Below are positions 1 to 5,122 of a stretch of DNA of 7,067 nucleotides, piece by piece. Source of the DNA: Candidatus Roizmanbacteria bacterium CG_4_10_14_0_8_um_filter_39_9 (lineage in GTDB: Bacteria > Patescibacteriota > Microgenomatia > UBA1406 > GWC2-37-13); NCBI GenBank assembly GCA_002784505.1, contig PFLF01000053.1, forward strand, positions 1 through 7,067, given 5' to 3'. A model generated the notes under the pieces. That model was given only the letters and a program-made list of their open reading frames with translations, was not told the origin of the DNA and made no database searches. Numbering within the stretch: the first letter of the stretch is position 1; each line of letters begins with the position of its first letter. Position numbers and translations under genes: made by a program.

Positions 1-295
1 TTATCGCGAAATACTCCATTTTCTTTGTTTTAAAATTGCGGACAAATTTTGTATTGGGCTCATATGAGTGGTTGGTCAACACACAGTATCCCAAGACAAA
101 TGCGTCATGGGTATCATTCCAGTTGTAACTGTAGTGGCTCAAAACTGTTTTATCATGATAATCAAGCTCCGAAAATGCAAGAAGAATAATAGGACATGAT
201 TCAATAAGTTCTCCTTCTTTTATATCCCGAGCAGCTTTAATGCAGCGAATATTATTAAGCTTTTCAGAAGTTCCTATATATATGGGGATATTCAC
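1..295 (-). CDS. SET-domain protein (putative protein-lysine methyltransferase), C-terminus cut by window edge
   Basis: The 98 visible residues resemble the small stand-alone SET-domain proteins of bacteria, which transfer a methyl group from S-adenosylmethionine to lysines of proteins. The N-terminal strand block is 'AARDIKEGELIESCPIILL' (about residues 21-39). The signature SET segment is 'GYCVLTNHSYEPNT' (69-82), with the NHS-x-x-PN core that helps form the methyl donor site and pseudoknot. The C-terminal tyrosine-containing part lies beyond the edge. The usual G-x-G just before the first block (normally like G-x-GVFA) reads 'IRCIKAA', so one cofactor-contact motif looks degenerate. I chose GTG at 295: the nearest upstream alternative, TTG at 300, is out of frame and stops at once. 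No Shine-Dalgarno sequence is visible. Only 6 bases separate it from the aminotransferase stop, so the two are probably co-transcribed and perhaps translationally coupled. The family call is fairly secure; activity and substrate are unknown. Confidence 0.72.
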   Translation of the reverse strand, partial: MNIPIYIGTSEKLNNIRCIKAARDIKEGELIESCPIILLAFSELDYHDKTVLSHYSYNWNDTHDAFVLGYCVLTNHSYEPNTKFVRNFKTKKMEYFAI

Positions 296-301
296 TTCAA
301 T

Positions 302-1522
302 TTATTTCAGTAACTTGTGTATTGCAGAACCGATTATTTCAATTCCTTTTTCTATGCTTTCCTCAGACTGATTGGTAAAGTTAAGTCGCATGGAGAAGAG
401 TGCGTTTTTTTGATTTGCATAAAAAGGAAATCCTGGCACAAAACCCACATTCTTCGCCAGCGTTTTCTCTACTAACTCCTCGATATTGAGTTTATATTTT
501 TTTGCGTCTGTCAGTTGAGAGACCCATACGAACATTCCTCCCTGCGAGTTAGTCACCTCAAAAATGTCTGGAAAATATTTTTTGATGCTTTCGAACATAC
601 ATGTTTTTCTTGGTCTATATATTTTTATTATTTTTTTTAGATGTCCCTCTAAATAATCACCGCGAAGGTATTCCGACACAAGCGCTTGATTATAATTACT
701 TGTAAATAGATCAAGGCCCTGTTTAATGAGTACTGCGGTATTTTTGATTTCCTCACTTGCAACCATGCCCCCTACCCGTACGTCAGGCACCAACGTCTTG
801 GAAAATGTGAATAGATGAATAGTGTTTGCCGGTGCTAATGAACAAATTGACGGGAGATGATCACCCTCATACCGCACTTCACTATATGGATCATCTTCAA
901 CGAGAAGTTTATTATATTTAACTATAATTTTCGCAATTTCAATTCTCCTTCTTAAAGGGATAACGCGTCCTGTCGGATTCTGAAATGTGGGGATTGCGTA
1001 GATAAATTTTATGGCAGGATATTTTTTGATTATATTTTCAAGAGAACCTGGGATCATGCCATCTTTATCTGTTAATATTTCAACGTATCGTGGCTGAAAC
1101 GCATTAAAAGCCTGGAGTGCTCCTAAATAAGTCGGCGATTCAACAGCAATCAAATCCCCCGGGTTTATAAACATAAGGGCGATAATCGTGAGTGCTTGCT
1201 GAGAGCCACAGGTAATGGCGATTGTATCCGGTGTCGCAACTACACGCCTGTTACTTCGTTTCAAAAAGGATGGAAGAATATCGAGAAGATCGGTTAATCC
1301 CTCCGTCTTTCCATATTGAAATATGTCATTTCCGTACTTAGTTTTAATTTTGCGCCGCAACTCTTCAATTATTGAGACTGGAAAACAAGCGGGGTCAGGA
1401 TATCCGCCGCTTAGTGCAATAAAGTTTTTTTTGCCCGCCTGTTTAAGAAGATTACGGATAGCACTACCACTCATGGACTTGAGTCGTTTTGCGGTCATGT
1501 TCGAAAATGATATTATTGCCAC
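302..1522 (-). CDS. PLP-dependent fold-type I aminotransferase (2-aminoadipate/aromatic aminotransferase-like)
   Basis: Cytosolic pyridoxal-phosphate transaminase of class I/II, closest in style to the LysN/kynurenine aminotransferase/MocR-catalytic group. With a GTG start at 1522 the protein has 406 residues, normal for the family. Visible landmarks: 'SGGYPDPACFP' (about 38-48), 'QYGKTEG' (69-75), 'TFQNPTG' with the PLP-contacting Asn (about 182), 'VEDDPYSE' with the pyridine-nitrogen Asp (about 210) and Tyr (213), 'TFSKTLVPDVRVG' with the Schiff-base Lys (about 242), and 'SMRLNF' with the substrate-carboxylate Arg (about 379). All key residues are present, so it should be active; the substrate cannot be read from sequence. 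GTG 1522 is preferred over ATG 1498 because it lies 7 bases after a TATAAT box and because 'FSN' before that Met matches the family's usual N-terminal 'FS...R...S.IRELLK' region. Starts further upstream would lie inside the promoter. It is the first gene of a minus-strand pair with the SET protein. Confidence 0.9.
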   Translation of the reverse strand: MAIISFSNMTAKRLKSMSGSAIRNLLKQAGKKNFIALSGGYPDPACFPVSIIEELRRKIKTKYGNDIFQYGKTEGLTDLLDILPSFLKRSNRRVVATPDTIAITCGSQQALTIIALMFINPGDLIAVESPTYLGALQAFNAFQPRYVEILTDKDGMIPGSLENIIKKYPAIKFIYAIPTFQNPTGRVIPLRRRIEIAKIIVKYNKLLVEDDPYSEVRYEGDHLPSICSLAPANTIHLFTFSKTLVPDVRVGGMVASEEIKNTAVLIKQGLDLFTSNYNQALVSEYLRGDYLEGHLKKIIKIYRPRKTCMFESIKKYFPDIFEVTNSQGGMFVWVSQLTDAKKYKLNIEELVEKTLAKNVGFVPGFPFYANQKNALFSMRLNFTNQSEESIEKGIEIIGSAIHKLLK

Positions 1523-1529
1523 TTTGCCT

Positions 1530-1560
1530 ATTATAACAAATGTGAAAAATTTCAAGTCAA
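1530..1560 (-). promoter_or_regulatory. Promoter of the aminotransferase-SET operon
   Basis: On the minus strand a consensus -10 box TATAAT (1535-1530) is preceded by TG one base upstream (TGTTATAAT, extended -10). A -35-like TTGACT lies at 1560-1555 with a long 19-base spacer; a closer TTGAAA at 1555-1550 leaves only 14 bases. Predicted transcription begins near 1523, essentially at the GTG start codon, so the mRNA may be leaderless. Confidence 0.7.
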
Positions 1561-1571
1561 TGTGGTATACT
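1542..1571 (+). promoter_or_regulatory. Promoter of the transporter-riboflavin kinase unit
   Basis: An extended -10 element TGGTATACT (TATACT at 1566-1571) lies 17 bases before the chosen ATG at 1589. A weak -35, GTGAAA (1542-1547), sits 18 bases upstream of it. The 5' leader would be about 10 bases and T-rich, with no Shine-Dalgarno sequence. A second, weaker -10-like AATACT at 1575-1580, 8 bases before the ATG, could instead give a leaderless transcript. This promoter overlaps the -35 region of the opposite-facing aminotransferase promoter. Confidence 0.6.
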
Positions 1572-1588
1572 GGAAATACTTTTTTTCT

Positions 1589-2506
1589 ATGAAAGACTTA
1601 AAGCGAATTGGCCCCCTATTTATTATTATCGGTGCCCTCCTCTGGAGCATCGATGGACTACTTCGCCGAAGCTTGTTTTCACTCCCCCCATCAACCGTTG
1701 TCTTTCTTGAGCATATGATTGGACTTATAATCATGACACCATTTCTCTTGAAGAAAGTTGTGAAAGAATCAGTAATGATGCAAAAAAAAGAATGGATTGC
1801 ATTGGGAGTGATCGGATTGTTTTCAGGGGCACTCGGAACAATTTTTTATACCGCGGCGCTTGCCAAAGTAAATTATATTCAGTTCTCCGTAGTGGCTCTC
1901 CTCCAACAGCTTCAACCGATTTGGGCAATAATAATGGCTGCGGTTTTACTGAAGGAAAAGTTAACGAAAAATTTTATTGGTTGGGCTCTCCTTGCGATTG
2001 TTGCATCGTATTATGTAACCTTCAAAGACTTGGGACTCATGGGAGATATGAACGCCAATGCCATCATTGCTGCCGTTTTAGCATTACTTGCCGGGATAAT
2101 GTGGGGATCTACGACTTCTTTCTCCAAAATTATTTTAAATAAAGTAAGTTCTCAGACGGGAACATATTACCGTTTTGCCGCTGCACCTATTTTTGCACTT
2201 ATGTTTATGGGGATATTGGGGCAAATGGGAAGTTTAGGAACCATAACTCAGAATCAATGGATAACGATTCTTGTGATTACCCTATCGACCGGTATGGTTG
2301 CACAGCTTATATATTATTTTGGACTTCGTCAAACATCAGGGAGGGTTACCGCAATCTGCGAGCTTGTTTGGCCCGCATCAGCGGTGCTTATTGATTATAT
2401 ATATTTTCATAACACGTTATCCTGGACACAGATTATTGGCATATTCTTTGTTCTTATATCGATTTATAAAGTAACCACACTTCATCATGAACAACGTTTG
2501 GCATAG
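1589..2506 (+). CDS. EamA/DMT-superfamily inner-membrane transporter
   Basis: A 305-residue integral membrane protein with about ten hydrophobic helices (roughly 8-24, 36-54, 69-90, 97-121, 128-144, 157-173, 191-211, 224-244, 252-271, 280-296). They form the two tandem five-helix EamA repeats of the drug/metabolite transporter superfamily. Typical features are the 'GALLWSIDG' first helix, the 'LKEKLT' loop closing the first repeat, and the second repeat starting with 'AAVLALLAGIMWGSTTSFSK'. Length and topology are normal and complete. ATG 1589 is preferred over the in-frame GTG at 1562, because that GTG overlaps the -10 box and the nine extra residues add nothing recognisable. The family carries varied small solutes, including amino acids, nucleosides and, in RibN and ImpX-type members, riboflavin. 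The 3' end overlaps a riboflavin kinase gene by 20 bases, so riboflavin is the best context-based guess for the substrate, but sequence alone does not fix it. Confidence 0.88.
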   Translation: MKDLKRIGPLFIIIGALLWSIDGLLRRSLFSLPPSTVVFLEHMIGLIIMTPFLLKKVVKESVMMQKKEWIALGVIGLFSGALGTIFYTAALAKVNYIQFSVVALLQQLQPIWAIIMAAVLLKEKLTKNFIGWALLAIVASYYVTFKDLGLMGDMNANAIIAAVLALLAGIMWGSTTSFSKIILNKVSSQTGTYYRFAAAPIFALMFMGILGQMGSLGTITQNQWITILVITLSTGMVAQLIYYFGLRQTSGRVTAICELVWPASAVLIDYIYFHNTLSWTQIIGIFFVLISIYKVTTLHHEQRLA

Positions 2507-2864
2507 AGGAACGGTGCTGCAGGGAGATAAAACAGGAAGAATACTAGGATATCCAACGGTAAACATTAATCCAAATATCATCCTCCCGGGATTTAAAAAT
2601 GGAGTATATTCCTGCAAAGTAAACGTTCTCGGTATGTTATATGATGGCGCTTTATTTTATGGGCCACGGTTGGTGAAAAATGAAACAAATCGTGTACTTG
2701 AAATACATATTATTGGATTTACGGGGAATTTATACGACAAGAAGATTACGTTTCAGATAGGCGAGTTCATCAGAGATAATATTAAATTCAAGTCTTTGGA
2801 GGATCTCCGCCTGCAAATTCAAAAGGATATTCTCAAGATAGTTTCTTCTTGTAAAAGCCACTAA
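2487..2864 (+). CDS. Single-domain riboflavin kinase (flavokinase)
   Basis: A 125-residue protein matching only the C-terminal flavokinase domain of the bifunctional RibF; it phosphorylates riboflavin with ATP to give FMN in the cytosol. Visible motifs: 'GTVLQGDKTGRILGYPTVNI' (8-27) containing the glycine-rich segment and the PTxN metal/nucleotide motif (Thr24, Asn26); 'NGVYSCKV' (38-45); 'VLEIHI' (70-75) with the expected catalytic Glu72; 'GNLYDKKI' (80-87); and 'FIRDNIKFKSLEDLRLQIQKD' spread over 94-114. The FAD synthetase (nucleotidyltransferase) domain normally found N-terminally is absent, so FAD would need another enzyme. The segment after Tyr58, 'GPRLVKNET', is a shortened or altered version of the usual 'GxRPT' loop. 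The ATG lies inside the transporter's last codons in a different frame (20-base overlap), implying translational coupling. No separate strong promoter is evident, and it ends at TAA 2862-2864. Confidence 0.9.
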   Translation: MNNVWHRGTVLQGDKTGRILGYPTVNINPNIILPGFKNGVYSCKVNVLGMLYDGALFYGPRLVKNETNRVLEIHIIGFTGNLYDKKITFQIGEFIRDNIKFKSLEDLRLQIQKDILKIVSSCKSH

Positions 2865-2867
2865 CTT

Positions 2868-2893
2868 TGTGTAATAATGATACCTATTACACA
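2868..2893. repeat. 9-bp inverted repeat between riboflavin kinase and SDR genes
   Basis: Arms TGTGTAATA (2868-2876) and TATTACACA (2885-2893) are perfectly complementary with an 8-base loop, in the 41-base gap between the two genes. The right arm contains a possible -10 (TATTAC, 2885-2890) for the SDR gene, so it could be an operator. It is also followed by a T-rich run (TTTATTTTATTT), so a weak terminator for the upstream pair is an alternative. The stem is AT-rich, which makes a strong terminator less likely. Confidence 0.5.
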
Positions 2894-2905
2894 TTTATTT
2901 TATTT

Positions 2906-3697
2906 ATGTATATTTCAAACAATAAACTTCTTGATTTAACGGGTAAGGTTGCTTTTGTTACGGGAGGTGCGGTTGGAATTGGCCATGGAATCACAAACCG
3001 ATTAGCTGAAGCAGGCGCGAAGGTAATGATGGTTGGAAGAACCCCGGAAGAATTGAATGTTTCGGTGTCTGAGCTTATCGGCAAAGGATACGTCGTCAAA
3101 TCGGTAACGGCGGATGTATCAAGTGAAGAAGATGTAAAACGCGCAGTTGATGAAACGATTAAAGAGTTTGGAGGAATCGACATTATGGTTAATAATGCCG
3201 GGATTTTTCCCATGATGCCTTTGGCATCCATGACTCTTGCAAACTTTGAGCAGGTATTAAATGTCAATCTAAAAGGCGTTTTTTTAACTACAAAACATGT
3301 ATCAGATCACATGAAAGCAACTAACCGCATGGGCAGAATAATCAACATCACATCCATTGACGCTCTTCATCCTTCTATGGTAGGCCTTGCACATTATGAT
3401 GCTTCGAAACACGGAGTTTGGGGATTTACAAAAAACGTCGCTTTAGAGCTTGCTCCATTTGGCATAACTGTAAACGCAGTGGCACCGGGAGGAATTGCAA
3501 CACCAGGAGTTGCCAAGATGAACGCAGGAGCACCCGCATCGGAGGAAGCGATAAAAGCATTTATGGCAACACTTCCCATGAAACGCATGGGTGACCCTGA
3601 TGACATTGGAAAGGTTGTATTATTTCTGGCATCTGACATGTCATCTTACATGACAGGATCTCAGGTGGTTGTTGACGGCGGAGCATTAATCACCTGA
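2906..3697 (+). CDS. Classical short-chain dehydrogenase/reductase (SDR)
   Basis: A 263-residue cytosolic NAD(P)-dependent oxidoreductase of the classical SDR family, complete and of typical length. Rossmann motif TGGAVGIG (19-26), 'ADVS' (69-72) contacting adenine, NNAG (96-99), the tetrad Asn (119 or 121 in 'NVNLKG'), Ser150 in 'NITS', and Tyr164-x-x-x-Lys168 in 'YDASK' are all present, as is the 'APGGIATP' cofactor loop. The C-terminus 'YMTGSQVVVDGGALIT' is typical of FabG-like tetramers. Arg45 after the second strand ('VGRTPE') favours NADP(H). The best general comparisons are 3-oxoacyl-ACP reductase, gluconate and glucose dehydrogenase-like members; the substrate is not determinable. ATG 2906 is chosen: in-frame codons upstream run through the inverted repeat and encode nothing family-like. 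It is on the same strand as the riboflavin kinase gene but separated by the inverted repeat. Its 3' end overlaps the convergent isomerase gene by 12 bases. Confidence 0.92.
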   Translation: MYISNNKLLDLTGKVAFVTGGAVGIGHGITNRLAEAGAKVMMVGRTPEELNVSVSELIGKGYVVKSVTADVSSEEDVKRAVDETIKEFGGIDIMVNNAGIFPMMPLASMTLANFEQVLNVNLKGVFLTTKHVSDHMKATNRMGRIINITSIDALHPSMVGLAHYDASKHGVWGFTKNVALELAPFGITVNAVAPGGIATPGVAKMNAGAPASEEAIKAFMATLPMKRMGDPDDIGKVVLFLASDMSSYMTGSQVVVDGGALIT

Positions 3698-5065
3698 CCC
3701 ATTGGGAAAGCTGAGTGATGATCTTTTTATCTTGCTTTCTATGCTTACTAGCTTTTGAAGTGCGGCATCTGACCCGGCGCGATTCATGCTGGCGTCAATA
3801 AACTCACGACTCTCGGTAACACCCGGTTGATTAAAAACATTCTCAATCGAAAGGAGGGCTCCTAGATAAACAACCACCATTTCAAATAAAGCAATAAGTG
3901 TGCCAAATGTATATTCGTCAAGCTTCTCAATTTCTAAACTGGCTGAGGGACGGTTATAATTATTAAATGTCAGTTCTGTATTACGTAGCGATGCCTGAGT
4001 AATAAAACTAAATGATTTCCGATCAAAGTGTTTAGTGTCTTCAAGAGTCACATCAGATAAAATCACATTGGTATCAAAATTCCTTTGTGAAATAAAAAGA
4101 AAAGTAGAGAGCCATTTGCCGTCATTAAACATCTGTAAAACTGAGTGCTGATCTTTTGGACCCATCGCGGGAAATAACAGCACCCCTCTGTCATTTTTTC
4201 CTAAAGATTCACCCCACAATTGGCGAAGCCACATGTTAAATTCTTCAAGTCGTGAAATATAGGTAAATACGGTGAAAACAGATATGCCGTATAATTCCTG
4301 ATACAAATGCTGGTAAAGTGCTATTCGCCATGCAACATTTGCTTGGCTTGGTGAATTTTCACAATAAGCAAACATGTCGTTTGCGCCCTTAAATAATTCA
4401 CCAACTCTCAAATTTAAAATACAACTTGGCAAAACTCCTAAAGAAGATAGAGGAGCAAACCGGTCCCCTGTCTTTGATGTTGGAATTAGGTGGATGTTAT
4501 TTGTCTGCGCCTCCTTTAACAATAGTCCGCCATTGGGATCTGTGACACAGAGAAAATGCGAAGCCCATGAGGATCCGAGAACAGAGTTAAAGTGAGATTT
4601 CATTGCGAGGTATGTACTGAAGGGCTCGACGGTCGTGCCGGTTTTTGACAGCACTATTATCGTCGTTTCCTTTTCAAATCCTTTGACAAAATTAACTAAT
4701 CTATCAATTTCATCCGGGTCCGTGTAAAATCCGGCAAACTCAACCGCTACTTTATTACTTGAATTATTTCTGAAGGCTTTATAAAACATTTTTGCAGCCT
4801 GATCTGCTGCACCAATGCCAATAACAACCAATCTTTTTGATTTGTCAGCGTATAAGCCCCATATTTTTTTGCAACTTTTCTCAATTGATATGTCCTTTGG
4901 AAGCGCAGTAAAATCAAGCTGCCCTGACGCTAATTTTGTTTGGACCGTATCATATATTACTTGAGTTTTATCTGCAATTTGCTTCATTTGACTATCGGTT
5001 ACCCCATGTTGCCTTAGGTTAACTTCCCGCATGAGCGAGTCATCATACGTAATTTTATTTGTCAT
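3686..5065 (-). CDS. pgi: Glucose-6-phosphate isomerase, divergent
   Basis: A 459-residue cytosolic sugar isomerase interconverting glucose 6-phosphate and fructose 6-phosphate. Length fits the short bacterial PGI type (about 450). The SIS-domain phosphate loop 'SKTGTTVEP' (140-148), 'GDRFAPLSSLGVLP' (200-213) with catalytic Arg202, 'LWGESLGKND' (283-292) with the base Glu286, 'GPKDQHS' (302-308) with ring-opening His307, and the C-terminal 'FNQPGV' (411-416) are clear. Two departures stand out. The first phosphate-binding motif GIGGS reads GIGAA (83-87), losing the Ser, and the catalytic Lys that normally follows QPGVExxK is Arg420 in 'QPGVTESR'. ATG 5065 is chosen because it lies 7 bases after a -10 box; ATG 5074 overlaps that box, and TTG 5101 lies in the -35 element. 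No Shine-Dalgarno sequence is seen. The gene diverges from the radical SAM gene and converges on the SDR gene. The family call is firm; activity is probable rather than certain. Confidence 0.9.
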   Translation of the reverse strand: MTNKITYDDSLMREVNLRQHGVTDSQMKQIADKTQVIYDTVQTKLASGQLDFTALPKDISIEKSCKKIWGLYADKSKRLVVIGIGAADQAAKMFYKAFRNNSSNKVAVEFAGFYTDPDEIDRLVNFVKGFEKETTIIVLSKTGTTVEPFSTYLAMKSHFNSVLGSSWASHFLCVTDPNGGLLLKEAQTNNIHLIPTSKTGDRFAPLSSLGVLPSCILNLRVGELFKGANDMFAYCENSPSQANVAWRIALYQHLYQELYGISVFTVFTYISRLEEFNMWLRQLWGESLGKNDRGVLLFPAMGPKDQHSVLQMFNDGKWLSTFLFISQRNFDTNVILSDVTLEDTKHFDRKSFSFITQASLRNTELTFNNYNRPSASLEIEKLDEYTFGTLIALFEMVVVYLGALLSIENVFNQPGVTESREFIDASMNRAGSDAALQKLVSIESKIKRSSLSFPNGSGD

Positions 5066-5072
5066 ACCGATC

Positions 5073-5101
5073 ATTTTAACAGGAATTATTTGCCGATTCA
5101 A
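5073..5101 (-). promoter_or_regulatory. Promoter of the glucose-6-phosphate isomerase gene
   Basis: Minus strand: -35 TTGAAT (5101-5096), 17-base spacer, -10 TAAAAT (5078-5073) with an upstream TGT (extended -10). Predicted transcription starts about 5066, one base before ATG 5065, so the transcript is leaderless or nearly so. This is the best-formed promoter in the window. Confidence 0.75.
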
Positions 5102-5106
5102 TTGTT

Positions 5107-5115
5107 TGTTATAAT
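5107..5115 (+). promoter_or_regulatory. Extended -10 promoter of the radical SAM gene
   Basis: TGTTATAAT (TATAAT at 5110-5115) ends 7 bases before ATG 5123, placing the expected transcription start at about 5122-5123. No good -35 occurs at 16-18 bases; TTGCCG at 5090-5095 is only 14 bases away. It overlaps the region used by the opposite-facing isomerase promoter. Confidence 0.7.
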
Positions 5116-5122
5116 TAAATGT

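Noticed and set aside
1580..1587. T-run before the transporter as a terminator
   Set aside because: No stem precedes it, and it lies in the short leader just after the -10 box.
1562..1588. In-frame GTG extension of the EamA transporter
   Set aside because: The GTG overlaps the TATACT -10 box, so it would be upstream of the likely transcript start. The added residues show no homology-like pattern.
1792..2142. Plus-strand alternative frame inside the transporter gene
   Set aside because: It is Cys-rich and low-pattern, typical of an out-of-frame reading of a hydrophobic gene. The transporter frame explains the sequence.
2867..2905. TTG-initiated N-terminal extension of the SDR
   Set aside because: It would translate the inverted repeat into a hydrophobic stretch not found in classical SDRs. 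ATG 2906 gives a standard N-terminus.
2887..3267. Antisense open frame within the SDR gene
   Set aside because: It lies entirely opposite a clearly conserved gene, with no recognisable domain and no promoter. The same applies to antisense frames at 3394-3639, 4374-4595 and 5643-5879.
5066..5101. TTG and ATG (5074) upstream starts for the isomerase
   Set aside because: They lie within the -35 and -10 elements of its own well-formed promoter, so they are probably not transcribed.
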